In this document: positions 34,041 through 43,507 of the stretch, piece by piece
Layout of the letters: every line of letters starts with the position of its first letter
How positions within the stretch are numbered: position 1 is the stretch's first letter
Assembly (NCBI RefSeq): GCF_918698085.1
Contig: NZ_CAKKLP010000003.1
Span: 310,001 to 374,000, forward strand
Direction: 5' to 3'
DNA length: 64,000 nt
Source: Chryseobacterium sp. Bi04
GTDB taxonomy: Bacteria > Bacteroidota > Bacteroidia > Flavobacteriales > Weeksellaceae
Made by a program: the position numbers and the translations under genes
The notes under the pieces: model-generated
Told to the model about the DNA's origin: nothing
The model's input: the letters and a program-made list of their open reading frames with translations, nothing else
The model's database searches: none

Positions 34041-34715
34041 TTAAAGCTTTATGGCATTAATCATCTCCCTTTTTCCAGGAGGGCCTTGTTTTTTTTCTAC
34101 TTTAAAGTTCAGTTCTTGAAGAATTCTTCTTACACTTCCTTTAGAAGAGTAGGTTGTTAATAATCCATTAATGGCCATTTTGTCAGAAACCATTTCAAAT
34201 AACGGTTTTTCCCAAAGATCAGGCTGTACTCTTGCTCCGAAACAGTCGAAGTAGACCAGGTTAATTTTTGGCAATTCTATGTCCTTGAGGTCAAAAAAGT
34301 CACATTCTATCTTTTTTAAGTTGAAACCACTAATGATTTCAACTGACTTTTCCCAATCTGCCAGATGAATTTTCTGGTAAATATTTTTGAACTCAGGATT
34401 ATCAAAAAGCTCAAAATATGCCAAATCGTTAACTTCAGATTCATTTACGGGGTATTTTTCAAGCGAAAAATAATTAATGACATGATTTTTGTCAGTTTTT
34501 AAATATTCATTAATTGTAACTAAAACATTCAAACCTGTTCCAAAACCGAGTTCTAAAATATTAATTTCGCAATCATTAACTAAATTTAGTCCATTTTTGA
34601 TAAACACATGTTCTGCTTCTTGCAACGCGCCATGATGAGAATGATAGTTTTCATTTAAGTCGTTGATAAACAATGTTTTGCTTCCATCGTTAGTGGTCTT
34701 TATTTCTCTTTTCAA
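34041..34715 (-). CDS. mnmD: tRNA 5-methylaminomethyl-2-thiouridine methyltransferase, MnmD type
   Basis: 224 residues. Class I SAM methyltransferase with ILELGFGTGLNVLV (motif I, about 53-66), NLVYFDCFGARVQPDLW (about 150-166) and the C-terminal KKQGPPGKREMI. It matches the methyltransferase half of E. coli MnmC as a stand-alone MnmD, which methylates nm5s2U34 of tRNA to mnm5s2U34. The MnmC oxidase half is absent, as is usual in Bacteroidota. Divergent from ilvE. Confidence 0.92.
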   Translation of the reverse strand: MKREIKTTNDGSKTLFINDLNENYHSHHGALQEAEHVFIKNGLNLVNDCEINILELGFGTGLNVLVTINEYLKTDKNHVINYFSLEKYPVNESEVNDLAYFELFDNPEFKNIYQKIHLADWEKSVEIISGFNLKKIECDFFDLKDIELPKINLVYFDCFGARVQPDLWEKPLFEMVSDKMAINGLLTTYSSKGSVRRILQELNFKVEKKQGPPGKREMINAIKL

Positions 34716-34767
34716 GCTATTTTTTTGTCAAATTTACTCTAAAATTTTTATATTTAGAAAATTATAT

Positions 34768-34775
34768 TAAATTTG
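34768..34775 (+). promoter_or_regulatory. TAAATTTG -7 element of ilvE
   Basis: Exact TAnnTTTG match 25 bases before the ilvE ATG; no clear -33 partner. Confidence 0.55.
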
Positions 34776-34800
34776 TAGAACATCGTAAAAAATTTTAAAA

Positions 34801-35871
34801 ATGATAATTCAAAAAACTGAAAACTCTAGAATTTCTACATTTGACCCAAATAATTTTTCATTTGGTGGTACTTTCATTGATCATATGATTATATGTGAGT
34901 ATGAAGATGGAAAATGGGGTGATGTGAAATTAGTTCCTTACGGTCCGATACCATTTACGCCTGCTATGATGGGAGTAAACTATGGGCAAGCTTGTTTTGA
35001 AGGCATGAAAGCTTATAAAGACAAAGATGGGCAGGTTTTCCTTTTCAGGCCAGAAAAGAATTTTGAACGTATCAACAAGTCAGCGAAGCGTCTTGCTATG
35101 CCTGAAGTGACTGAGGAAATGTTTTTAGACGGTTTAAAAGCATTGGTAGATATCGATAGAGAATGGATTCCACAAGGAGAAGGAATGTCATTATATATCA
35201 GACCGTTGATTTTTGCTACTGAAGAAGCTTTGAAAGCAAGAGTTTCTAACAAATATATGTTCGCTATTGTTGCAACACCAGCGAAGAGCTATTATTCAGA
35301 GCCTGTTTCTGTAAAGATCTCTGATCATTATTCAAGAGCAGCAAACGGTGGTGTGGGTTCTGCGAAGGCAGCAGGAAACTATGCCGCTTCTTTTTACCCA
35401 ACTCAGCTGGCTATTGAAGAAGGCTATGAGCAAATCATCTGGACGGATGACGCTACTCACGAATATTTTGAAGAGAGTGGTACTATGAATGTGTTTGTAA
35501 GAATTAACGATACTATTTATACGCCTCCGACTTCAGAGAAAATTCTTGACGGAGTTACAAGAGACAGCTTCCTTCAATTGGCTAAGAAAAGAGGTATTGA
35601 GGTGAAAGTTGAACCAATTCCGGTAAAAACTGTAGTTGAAGCACAGAAAAACGGTACTTTAAAAGAAGTATGGGGAGTAGGAACTGCTGTAGTAACTACA
35701 GTATTCCAGGCTTTAGGATATCAGGGAGAAAAACTTGAGCTTCCAAGATTATCTGATGAGGAAAGCTTTGCGGCTATTCTTAAGAAGGATTTGGTAGATC
35801 TGCAGAACAATCTTTCTGAAGATCCATTCGGATGGAGAGTTGTGGTGGACCACGCTTTAGAAACAGTTTAA
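34801..35871 (+). CDS. ilvE: Branched-chain amino acid aminotransferase
   Basis: 356 residues. Fold-type IV PLP enzyme: GVNYGQACFEGMKAYK, FRPEKNFERINKSAKRL, GGVGSAKAAGNYAAS with the PLP Lys, EESGTMNVFVRI and ILDGVTRDSFLQLAK. The length and motifs match BCAT type II. It interconverts Leu/Ile/Val with their 2-oxo acids using glutamate. Transcribed alone, away from other ilv genes. Confidence 0.96.
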   Translation: MIIQKTENSRISTFDPNNFSFGGTFIDHMIICEYEDGKWGDVKLVPYGPIPFTPAMMGVNYGQACFEGMKAYKDKDGQVFLFRPEKNFERINKSAKRLAMPEVTEEMFLDGLKALVDIDREWIPQGEGMSLYIRPLIFATEEALKARVSNKYMFAIVATPAKSYYSEPVSVKISDHYSRAANGGVGSAKAAGNYAASFYPTQLAIEEGYEQIIWTDDATHEYFEESGTMNVFVRINDTIYTPPTSEKILDGVTRDSFLQLAKKRGIEVKVEPIPVKTVVEAQKNGTLKEVWGVGTAVVTTVFQALGYQGEKLELPRLSDEESFAAILKKDLVDLQNNLSEDPFGWRVVVDHALETV

Positions 35872-35897
35872 TCTAAACTGAATATAAAATATATAGG

Positions 35898-35923
35898 AGC
35901 CGGAATATTTCCGGCTTTTTTTA
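35898..35923 (+). terminator. Intrinsic terminator of ilvE
   Basis: AGCCGGAA (35898-35905) pairs with TTCCGGCT (35909-35916), then seven T. The following ~220 bases to gldI contain nothing I recognise. Confidence 0.9.
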
Positions 35924-36146
35924 TTGACTTCAGCCCCAGGATGCTTGTAACCAGTAAGAAAAATTCAGTCACTTTTAATATAAAAGAGCCTTGAATAAAG
36001 TTTTTCTCAGTATTCTTAAAAACCAGTAGTTTGAAACAATTTTTTGTTACAGTAAAATATTGTATTTTATGTTCCTTAAATTGTTCCCGGAAATCTGATA
36101 TAAGTTTTGTAATTGATTCGCGAAATGTGTATTTTCGCAAAAGTTT

Positions 36147-36659
36147 ATGAGAAAATTAGTCTTCATATCATTAATCAGTCTGTTGAGCTGCAATAGGAAT
36201 GCACAGCCCGCGCACCCTCCGGTAGGTGGTGTTTTAAGCCAAAAAGATCTGGATGTTTCTAAAGAAAGGATGAAAAATCTGAATACTGTAGAAAGAGGAC
36301 ACATCCAGCAGTGGGCCAATAGCCAGCCGGTAAAATATTATCCTACACAGCTTAATTATTGGGTAACAGCGGAAGGGTATGATCAGAGAGAAAGGAGAGC
36401 AGATAATACCATGATCTCTTATTCCTATGATCTGTATGATTTTGATGAGACCAAGATTTATGATCAGTCTTTTGAAAGAAGAGATGCTAAATTTGGGCAT
36501 TTTGATGAGCTGAAAGCTGTGGAAAATGCTTTACGGTTTATACATGATGGAGAAGAGGTAACGCTTCTGGTACCATCTTCACTGGCTTATGGAACATTTG
36601 GAGACGAAAAAAAAATAGATAACGACATCCCATTAATCATAAAATTAAAAGCTTTATAA
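36147..36659 (+). CDS. gldI: Gliding-motility-type FKBP lipoprotein, GldI-like peptidyl-prolyl isomerase
   Basis: 170 residues. Lipobox LISLLSC (Cys15) makes it a lipoprotein. The C-terminal FKBP domain is present but divergent: NYWVTAEGYDQRERRADNTMISYSY, then LRFIHDGEEVTLLVPSSLAYG. It matches flavobacterial GldI, required for gliding and type IX secretion in Flavobacterium, though many non-gliding Chryseobacterium keep it. The next gene, another PPIase lipoprotein, starts 3 bases after its stop. Confidence 0.85.
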   Translation: MRKLVFISLISLLSCNRNAQPAHPPVGGVLSQKDLDVSKERMKNLNTVERGHIQQWANSQPVKYYPTQLNYWVTAEGYDQRERRADNTMISYSYDLYDFDETKIYDQSFERRDAKFGHFDELKAVENALRFIHDGEEVTLLVPSSLAYGTFGDEKKIDNDIPLIIKLKAL

Positions 36660-36662
36660 TAC

Positions 36663-37778
36663 ATGAAATTGTTTAACAAAAATATAATTCTGGCAGCGGC
36701 AAGTATTTCGCTGATGAGTTGTACTCCAATTTATAAAAAAATGAACGTAGACAAAGAAACTTACGAAGGTCTTAATGACGGACTTTATGCAAACATTCAA
36801 ACTACAAAAGGGAATCTGATTGTAAAGTTTGAAGACAAGAAAGCACCAGTAACTGTGGCCAACTTTATCGGTCTTGCAGAAGGGAAAATCGATAACAAGG
36901 CTAAGGCTAAAGGAGTTCCTTATTATGATGGAACAATTTTCCACAGAGTGATCAAAGATTTCATGATTCAGGGAGGTGATGCTCAGGGAACAGGAATGGG
37001 AGATCCTGGATATAAATTCGAGGATGAGAGAAACGACCTTAAACATACCGGGAAAGGTATTCTTTCTATGGCAAACTCAGGACCTAATACCAATGGTTCT
37101 CAGTTTTTCATTACTGAAGTGGCTACACCATGGTTAGACGGAAAACATACTATTTTCGGTAAAGTAGTAAAAGGAAATGACGTAATTGATGCTATCGCTA
37201 ACGTTGAAAAAGGAGCTCAGGATAAGCCTAAAACAGATATCGTTTTAGAAAAAGTTTCTGTTTTCGGTAAAGGTGATGAGTACAAAAACTACGATGCAGC
37301 TAAGACTTTCAGCGAAGGGAAGGCTAAAATTGCAGAAAATAATAAAGCTTTTATCGCTAAGGAGGAAGCTGAAAGAAAGAAAAAGGAAGAAGAGTTTAAA
37401 GCTAACCAGGAGAAAATGATTGAAAACCTGAAAGCAGGTATGCAAAAAACTGAATCTGGTCTTTATTACAAAATCACAAAAACAACAGACGGTAAAGCTC
37501 CGAAATCTGGTGATAACGTATCTGTACACTATGCTGGGAAGTTAGTAGACGGAACAGAATTTGATTCTTCATTCAAAAGAAATGAGCCTATTGATATTCC
37601 AATTGGAATGGGAAGAGTAATCAAAGGATGGGATGAAGGTATCCTGTTATTAAAAGAAGGTGAAACTGCTACTTTATTGATCCCGCCGGCAATGGCTTAC
37701 GGAGAAAGAGGAGCAGGAGGAGTTATTCCGCCAAACGCTTGGTTAGTCTTCGATGTAGAGCTTGTAAAAGTGAAATAA
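36663..37778 (+). CDS. Cyclophilin-FKBP dual-domain peptidyl-prolyl isomerase lipoprotein
   Basis: 371 residues. Lipobox SLMSC (Cys20). A cyclophilin domain (about 40-195: FHRVIKDFMIQGGD, GPNTNGSQFFIT) is joined by a charged coiled-coil linker (about 225-260, KEEAERKKKEEEFKAN) to an FKBP domain (about 275-371: VHYAGKLVDGTEFDSS, GWDEGILLLKEGE, IPPAMAYGERGAGG). Two PPIase folds in one envelope protein suggest an outer-membrane or periplasmic chaperone. Operon with gldI (3-base gap). Confidence 0.94.
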   Translation: MKLFNKNIILAAASISLMSCTPIYKKMNVDKETYEGLNDGLYANIQTTKGNLIVKFEDKKAPVTVANFIGLAEGKIDNKAKAKGVPYYDGTIFHRVIKDFMIQGGDAQGTGMGDPGYKFEDERNDLKHTGKGILSMANSGPNTNGSQFFITEVATPWLDGKHTIFGKVVKGNDVIDAIANVEKGAQDKPKTDIVLEKVSVFGKGDEYKNYDAAKTFSEGKAKIAENNKAFIAKEEAERKKKEEEFKANQEKMIENLKAGMQKTESGLYYKITKTTDGKAPKSGDNVSVHYAGKLVDGTEFDSSFKRNEPIDIPIGMGRVIKGWDEGILLLKEGETATLLIPPAMAYGERGAGGVIPPNAWLVFDVELVKVK

Positions 37779-37800
37779 TTGAAATATTTTTAAGATATGA

Positions 37801-37828
37801 AAGCCGTTCCGCAAGGGGCGGCTTTTTG
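37801..37828 (+). terminator. Intrinsic terminator of the gldI-PPIase operon
   Basis: AAAGCCGTTCC (37801-37811) pairs with GGGGCGGCTTT (two G-U) around a GCAA tetraloop, followed by T residues. Confidence 0.9.
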
Positions 37829-37984
37829 TAATTATTGCTAAATCGAATAAGGGTTAGTATTTTAAACAGAAACCACCCCGCTCTTCCAGTTGATTTTTTG
37901 TAAAAGTACCGTAGAAATCCGGATTTCTATACAAGCAATTTATTCCTATCTTTATCCATCACCAATGAAACAAAATAAAAAGAT

Positions 37985-38200
37985 ATGATTAATCTAGATT
38001 ATGCTTTAATCCGAAAAGAAATTGAAGCAGAAGTGTGTAAAGAACATGGTTTGCATCCTGAATTTGTGAAAACAGATGATGGCTTTGGAATAAAGGCCTG
38101 TTGTGAGCCTTTCAGGATAGAGCTGGTTGCAAAATCTGAAAAAATGATTGAGGAAGAAACAATAAAGATCCTTACCGAGATGATGAAAGGTATTGAATAA
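37985..38200 (+). CDS. Small hypothetical protein with conserved-looking cysteines
   Basis: 71 residues with Cys18 and a Cys-Cys pair (about residues 39-40, KACCEPF). Acidic and helical, no signal peptide. I do not recognise the family. The length, a separate transcript and a strong terminator directly after it support a real gene. The Cys arrangement could bind a metal (inference). Confidence 0.65.
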   Translation: MINLDYALIRKEIEAEVCKEHGLHPEFVKTDDGFGIKACCEPFRIELVAKSEKMIEEETIKILTEMMKGIE

Positions 38201-38220
38201 CTAATCAGTGATTGTAAAAC

Positions 38221-38247
38221 AAAAACCGTCCCAAAGGACGGTTTTTC
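38221..38247 (+). terminator. Intrinsic terminator of the 71-residue protein gene
   Basis: AAAAACCGTCC (38221-38231) pairs perfectly with GGACGGTTTTT (38236-38246) around CAAA. It can work in both directions, ending the convergent gene at 38269. Confidence 0.9.
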
Positions 38248-38268
38248 AGTAAAAAAAAGAATTAAAAA

Positions 38269-38511
38269 TTATATGTTTCTGCTGGATCTTTTTTTCATAC
38301 CTGTCCCCGCCAGGGAACTGATGAATACAAGACCAAAGCCGATGTAAGCGGCGAATGCAGTCAGATATATTATTAAGCTGTTAAAGCTTGGTTTTAAGGT
38401 GTATACCAATACAGAAAAGATGGCAAAACTTAATACCAAAAGCAAGCTCCAGATATGCATTTTTGCAGCATCTTCATTTCTCTTAAAAATCATTTCAAAA
38501 AAATCTCTCAT
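38269..38511 (-). CDS. Small two-helix membrane protein
   Basis: 80 residues from MRDFFEMIF (ATG 38511; three further ATG codons lie just upstream, so the exact start is uncertain). Two membrane helices: IWSLLLVLSFAIFSVLVYTL and LIIYLTAFAAYIGFGLVFI. C-terminus basic (KKRSSR). Family unknown. Confidence 0.6.
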   Translation of the reverse strand: MRDFFEMIFKRNEDAAKMHIWSLLLVLSFAIFSVLVYTLKPSFNSLIIYLTAFAAYIGFGLVFISSLAGTGMKKRSSRNI

Positions 38512-38523
38512 CATTATTACCAT

Positions 38524-39191
38524 TTTAAGGGTTATACATTAATTTATATGGATAAGCAGCTGTCTTACATGGTAAAAAGAATACATTCTCTTACTGGGCT
38601 AAGGTTCATGAAGACGTGCCATTTATTTATACGACTGAGCCCGGAGCGTATAGCTTAGGGTTGATCAGTAAATTTTTGAATCATTAATGATTCATGGGTT
38701 ATGATACCAGTCTGATACGGATTATAGTGTTGTGAAAAATGAACCAAGGTTAATCAATCACATTTTCCATATCATTTAGGGTATCGCAGAAAAAAAAGGG
38801 TCACATTTTGAATCGGTGGAAAACTGAATATCCACAGAAGACCTTTTTCATCCAGTGTTTTTATTTTTTTTTCGTTTTAAGACATGCTAATTTCATGCCA
38901 AAGTGAATATTTAGTTGCCAACATTTTATTTTTTAGGGCTGTATATGTTTGTTTTACAGTGATTTTCACTGCTTAATTCCTTAAACAAGGAGAAATTGTT
39001 TTGAATTAAGAATTTTTAGTATAAAAAATGAAGCTGCCCCTGATTGCAAATTCAGTGGAAGTGATGAGAATAATTGTAGAATTATGATGTATTTTTATGC
39101 AAGAATTTTATGGTAGTGAGAAAATTAAATATACTCTCAAAGTTCTAAGGGGTTTAGCAAGTTTTAGATTTTTGATAGAAATTGAAAGAAA
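38524..39191. other. 668-base region without a supported gene; possible gene remnant
   Basis: At 38556-38687 (plus) a 43-codon frame without a start codon reads protein-like sequence (KNTFSYWAKVHEDVPFIYTT, then EPGAYSLGLISKFL) before TAA. It could be the tail of a decayed gene. I cannot name its family. The rest is AT-rich with no recognisable feature or terminator. Confidence 0.35.
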
Positions 39192-39719
39192 ATGCATCAA
39201 AATAATTTAAAAAATAATATTCAACATTCTTTTGATAATCTGCTACGATTGGTAGAAATACATTGTTGGAATAAAATTTCTCCCAATATTATTTTTATTC
39301 TGTCAGATTTTAATGAATTTAAGGGAAGTAATTCTTCTGAACTGAGAATTCATAGAAATAAACTTAATAATTTAAAAATACCACTCACATTAGATGCTGC
39401 AATACAGGTTTTAAATAATGAATATGATGACCTGTATGGCGTCAATTTGTATATTTTCAAGGCATTAAAAAAAGAGACAATCATAGAAATACAATATTAT
39501 AGAAAGTCAAATTTTGAAGCTGACTATTGTACTAAAATTAAGAATAACCAACCAATGTTTCATGCTAAATTTTCACTGCCATTCCTTGCGAAAAAAGGTG
39601 TACAATATGATATTAACTGGGAATCATCAGGAAGATTAAGATATTTCTGGAACACTTTTCTACATAAATTAAAGATTAAAATGAAATTCCTGAAAGAAAT
39701 TTACCAATCCGTTCATTAA
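39192..39719 (+). CDS. Hypothetical protein
   Basis: 175 residues, no signal peptide, Asn/Lys/Ile-rich with basic C-terminus. I do not recognise the family. The base composition is more AT-rich than neighbouring genes and it lies next to a decayed-looking stretch, which would fit recent acquisition. Its 3' end overlaps the convergent hydrolase gene by 44 bases. Confidence 0.55.
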   Translation: MHQNNLKNNIQHSFDNLLRLVEIHCWNKISPNIIFILSDFNEFKGSNSSELRIHRNKLNNLKIPLTLDAAIQVLNNEYDDLYGVNLYIFKALKKETIIEIQYYRKSNFEADYCTKIKNNQPMFHAKFSLPFLAKKGVQYDINWESSGRLRYFWNTFLHKLKIKMKFLKEIYQSVH

Positions 39720-40611
39720 TTTCATTGGGAAACTCTCCATTAATTGCATGTGAAGCTGCTGGCCAAATTTCAGCTTCAATAGGGTTCGAAAGACTTTTTG
39801 CATAGATTAAGGCTTTAGCTGAATCGTGTACAATACTTTTACCTGCAAAAATGACTAGTATGGACGCCTGAATAGAATTTAACTGTTCAGAAGTAAACTG
39901 TTTAGGCGGTGGCGTTTTGATAATAAAGTCTTTTAATCCGATCGAAATGAGGAGAGAGGTAGAATTTTGCGGGTCAACCTCGGCTCCTCCGGAAATCCAG
40001 CTCATTGATTTCTTACGCCAGGATTCAGGAACAAAGGGAAGAATAGTAATCAATGAAAACAGAATAATTTTCAGAGAAAATGGAGCAAAAACCAACGCGG
40101 GGTCCAACAAGATGATTGATGCAATATATTTTTGATAATGGACTGCATAATTTACTACGGACCACCCTCCAAAAGAAACACCCAGCAGATGTACTTTCGT
40201 TAATTTTAATTCCATTAATACGTCTTCTACCCAAATAGCCTGTTGTTTATTATCTTTAATAGGTTTTGTCTGAGTACTTAAACCTGGTTCACCCAGAAGA
40301 TCCATAGAATAAACATCATAAGTCTTGAGTAGCCCTGCGATATTAGGTTCCCACATGGGCGTTGAGGCTGCTCTCCCCGGAAAAAGAAGAATAGGTATTC
40401 CTCCGCGGTTTCCAAACCGATAAACCCTTACTGTTCCATAAGAAGTATTGATATCGAAGATATTCTGTGGTACAGGAAGTTTCTTCATGGCTTCATTATA
40501 AAATATAAGAAATTTCTGATGTATTTTTTCTGATTTGAATCTGCTTATTTCCATATAATATTCTATTATTCCAATGTAAGATGGTGTAATATAGTTATTT
40601 AATATGGTCAA
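39676..40611 (-). CDS. Alpha/beta hydrolase
   Basis: 311 residues. Alpha/beta hydrolase core: IPILLFPGRAASTPMWEPNIAGL (oxyanion strand), nucleophile elbow GVSFGGWS (about residues 150-157), ILVIFAGKSIVHD and the catalytic His in AASHAINGEFP near the C-terminus. No signal peptide. Substrate unknown. The stop region overlaps the hypothetical gene on the other strand. Confidence 0.88.
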   Translation of the reverse strand: MTILNNYITPSYIGIIEYYMEISRFKSEKIHQKFLIFYNEAMKKLPVPQNIFDINTSYGTVRVYRFGNRGGIPILLFPGRAASTPMWEPNIAGLLKTYDVYSMDLLGEPGLSTQTKPIKDNKQQAIWVEDVLMELKLTKVHLLGVSFGGWSVVNYAVHYQKYIASIILLDPALVFAPFSLKIILFSLITILPFVPESWRKKSMSWISGGAEVDPQNSTSLLISIGLKDFIIKTPPPKQFTSEQLNSIQASILVIFAGKSIVHDSAKALIYAKSLSNPIEAEIWPAASHAINGEFPNEINERIGKFLSGISF

Positions 40612-40714
40612 AATAACAATTTACAGATAGAATATGAATTATGTTTTGGCTGGAACCATTGGGTGAATTTTTATAAGATAAACAGGCTAAAGTCTATTTC
40701 TATTGATGATAGAC

Positions 40715-40760
40715 AAAAAAGTTCATAAAAGCCCTAATCTCTCAGGCTTCTATGAACTTT
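40715..40760 (-). terminator. Terminator of the M28 peptidase operon
   Basis: On the minus strand AAAGTTCATAGAAGCC (40760-40745) pairs with GGCTTTTATGAACTTT (40733-40718) with one G-U and is followed by T residues. It ends 24 bases after the last M28 stop. Confidence 0.85.
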
Positions 40761-40783
40761 TATGTTTAGCTATAATTTTTTTA

Positions 40784-42142
40784 CTACCAGTTTCTATCGA
40801 TCATGTAGATCATCTGTGTCATGGCTGTAGCTCCCAGCAGGAGTTCTCTGCGGTTCACCTTTTCAAAGGTATCTTCTTCTGTATGATGGATATCGAAATA
40901 TCTTTGTGAATCAGGCATCAGCTCAGCAGCAGGGATTCCCATGTCGTGAAGAGGGTATAAATCTGTTCCGGAAAATCTTTCATTAAAGTTATAGACTCCG
41001 TATGGAAGGAAGAGTTTTGACCAGTTTTTGATTTGATTTCTTCTGGCATCATCCATGTCCAGGGCAATTCCTCTTGGGGCAAAACCACCGGCATCAGATT
41101 CAATAGCAAAAAGATGTTTTTCATTGTTTTCCTTTACTGCTTTACCATACTGAACACCTCCTTTTACGCCGTTTTCTTCATTGGCGAAACATACTACTCT
41201 GATGGTATGGTTGTTTTGTATTCCCAGTTTTTTGAAGGTCCTCAACACTTCTATACTCTGAACAATTCCGGCTCCGTCATCATGTGCTCCTTCACCTACA
41301 TCCCAAGAATCCAGGTGTCCGCCAACGACAATAACGCTTTGGTCTTTTTTACCTGTAATTTCACCAATAACAGAGTGGGAGAGTTTCTCACCTTTCATCC
41401 CACAGTTGGAATTAAGTTTAGCGGTGATATTCTGGCTTTTCAGGAGAGTTTCCAGCTCATCTGCCGTTGTATTTCCAACAGCTACAGCGGGTACTTTGGA
41501 AACATTATCTTCATAGCGCATTGCTCCGGTATGAGGAACATCATCGAAGGCTGAAGAAAGAGAGCGTATAATAGCAAATTTTCCGCCTTTTTTAGCGGTT
41601 AATGCAGCAGCAGTGACCCTATACTTGGCAGCATCACTATATCCTTTGAATGTTTCTATAAATGACTGACTGAAAGGATAGTTGAAGAAAACAATCTTAT
41701 CCTTTACTTTTTCTGCCGGCAATTTGTTATATTCTTCAATGGATTTTACCATGATGATTTCTCCTGAAACATCTTTTCCTCCTGTTCCTTCGGAATTTCC
41801 TAAAGAAAGCATTTTAAGATTTTTCCAGTTGCCATTTGAAGTTTTAATCTGTAATGATTCTTTACCTCTCTCCCAGACAGGGATCATTACTTCCTGAAGC
41901 CATACTTTATCCGCTCCGGCATCTTTAAGTTTTTGTGCTGCCCATTTTACAGACTTTTCATAAGCTTCGGAACCGCTTAAACGATGGCCAATATTTTTGG
42001 TGAGTTCCCTCAATTCGTTATAGCCTTTTCCATGGTTTAAGATTTCAGTAGAGATCTTGTTAAACTGTATAGAGTCTTCTTTGGTTTGGCCAAAAACAGC
42101 TACTCCCAAAACTAATAATGTTGTACCTAATATCTTTTTCAT
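40784..42142 (-). CDS. M28 family metallopeptidase, copy 1 (operon-distal)
   Basis: 452 residues from MKKILGTTLL (ATG 42142, two bases after the stop of copy 2). Signal peptide cleaved near VFG. The di-zinc motifs are intact: first His in GGHLDSWD, bridging Asp in GAHDDGAG, catalytic and ligand Glu in FANEENG, Asp in IESDAGG and the last His in FDIHHTEEDT. A PA domain insert lies between about residues 130 and 230. Predicted periplasmic or secreted aminopeptidase/carboxypeptidase. About 80% identical by eye to copy 2. Confidence 0.92.
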   Translation of the reverse strand: MKKILGTTLLVLGVAVFGQTKEDSIQFNKISTEILNHGKGYNELRELTKNIGHRLSGSEAYEKSVKWAAQKLKDAGADKVWLQEVMIPVWERGKESLQIKTSNGNWKNLKMLSLGNSEGTGGKDVSGEIIMVKSIEEYNKLPAEKVKDKIVFFNYPFSQSFIETFKGYSDAAKYRVTAAALTAKKGGKFAIIRSLSSAFDDVPHTGAMRYEDNVSKVPAVAVGNTTADELETLLKSQNITAKLNSNCGMKGEKLSHSVIGEITGKKDQSVIVVGGHLDSWDVGEGAHDDGAGIVQSIEVLRTFKKLGIQNNHTIRVVCFANEENGVKGGVQYGKAVKENNEKHLFAIESDAGGFAPRGIALDMDDARRNQIKNWSKLFLPYGVYNFNERFSGTDLYPLHDMGIPAAELMPDSQRYFDIHHTEEDTFEKVNRRELLLGATAMTQMIYMIDRNW

Positions 42143-42144
42143 AG

Positions 42145-43506
42145 TTACCAATTTTTATCAATCATATAAATAAGTTGTGTCATCACCGTGGAACCGAGAA
42201 GAAGTTCTCTGCGGTTTACTTTTTCAAAAGTATCTTCTGAAGTGTGATGGATATCGAAATAACGTTGTGGATCAGGAACTAATTCTGCAGTGGGAACGCC
42301 CATTTCATGAAGCGGAGCAATATCTGAACCTGAATATTTTCCTTCAAAGTTATAAACTCCATAAGGCAAAAATAGGTTTACCCAGCTTTTGACCTGGTTT
42401 CTTTTGATATCATCCATTTCTAATGAAATACCTCGTGGAGAATAGCCTCCTGCATCAGATTCAATAGCGAAAAGGTGTTTTTCATTGTGATCTTTAGCGT
42501 TTTTTCCGTATTGTTTGCCGCCTTTTGTCCCATTTTCTTCATTGGCGAAGCAAACGGCTCTGATGGTATGGTTATTTTGTAATCCTAACTTTTTGAAGGT
42601 TCTTAACACTTCTATACTCTGAACGATTCCTGCTCCGTCATCATGGGCTCCTTCGCCTACGTCCCATGAATCCAGGTGTCCGCCAACAACAATAACATTT
42701 TTATCTTTTTTTCCTGTAATTTCACCAATAACGGAGTGGGAGAGTTTCTCACCTTTCATTCCACAGTTCGAGTTAAGTTTTGCTGTTACCTTTTGACTTT
42801 TTAATAAAACTTCCAGTTCGTCTGCGCTGGTATTTCCAATCGTCAGTGCAGGAACTTTAGATATACTATCATCATAACGCATATTTCCGGTGTGTGGAAT
42901 ATCATCAAAAGCTGAAGAAAGAGAACGTATAACAGCAAATTTTCCGCCTTTTTTAGCGGTTAAGGAGGCTGCTGTCCTTCTGTAAGCTCCTGCTTCCCGA
43001 TAAGCAATAAAGGTTTGTACATGCCCCTGATTGAAGGGATAATTAAAGAAAACAATTTTATCTTTCACTTTTTCAGCCGGTAGTTTGTCATATTCTTCCA
43101 ATGACTTTACCATGATAATTTCTCCTGAGACATCTTTTCCTCCTGTACCCTCAGAGTTACCCAGAGAAAGCATTTTAAGGCTTTTCCAGTTGCCATTTGA
43201 AGTTTTGATGTGTAATGATTCTTTACCTCTTTCCCAGACAGGAATCATTACTTCCTGAAGCCAAACTTTATCAGCTCCGGCCTCTTTAAGTTTTTGTGCC
43301 GCCCATTTTACAGATTCTTCATAAGCTTCAGAACCGCTTAAACGGTTACCGATATTTTTGGTGAGCTCCCTCAATTCATTATAGCCTTTTCCATTATTCA
43401 GAATTTCTGTGGAAATCCTGTTAAACTGTATAGAATCCTCTTTGGTCTGGGCAGATAAAAAAGCCACGCCGAGAATGAATAATGATAGATTTATAATTTT
43501 TTTCAC
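42145..43506 (-). CDS. M28 family metallopeptidase, copy 2
   Basis: 453 residues. I set the start at GTG 43506 (VKKIINLSLF), one base after the stop of copy 3. This gives a normal signal peptide; the in-frame TTG at 43524 would add six codons inside the previous gene. Zinc and catalytic motifs intact: GGHLDSWD, AHDDGAG, FANEENG, IESDAGG, FDIHHTSEDT. Middle gene of the tandem trio, very similar to copy 1, so a recent duplication. Confidence 0.92.
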   Translation of the reverse strand: MKKIINLSLFILGVAFLSAQTKEDSIQFNRISTEILNNGKGYNELRELTKNIGNRLSGSEAYEESVKWAAQKLKEAGADKVWLQEVMIPVWERGKESLHIKTSNGNWKSLKMLSLGNSEGTGGKDVSGEIIMVKSLEEYDKLPAEKVKDKIVFFNYPFNQGHVQTFIAYREAGAYRRTAASLTAKKGGKFAVIRSLSSAFDDIPHTGNMRYDDSISKVPALTIGNTSADELEVLLKSQKVTAKLNSNCGMKGEKLSHSVIGEITGKKDKNVIVVGGHLDSWDVGEGAHDDGAGIVQSIEVLRTFKKLGLQNNHTIRAVCFANEENGTKGGKQYGKNAKDHNEKHLFAIESDAGGYSPRGISLEMDDIKRNQVKSWVNLFLPYGVYNFEGKYSGSDIAPLHEMGVPTAELVPDPQRYFDIHHTSEDTFEKVNRRELLLGSTVMTQLIYMIDKNW

Positions 43507-43507
43507 G

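Noticed and set aside
38455..38658. 67-residue plus-strand ORF overlapping the small membrane protein gene
   Set aside because: Poor composition and overlap with the opposite-strand gene; another frame in this stretch looks more protein-like.
41033..41554. 173-residue plus-strand ORF opposite M28 copy 1
   Set aside because: Antisense shadow of a conserved peptidase; similar shadows occur opposite copies 2 and 3.
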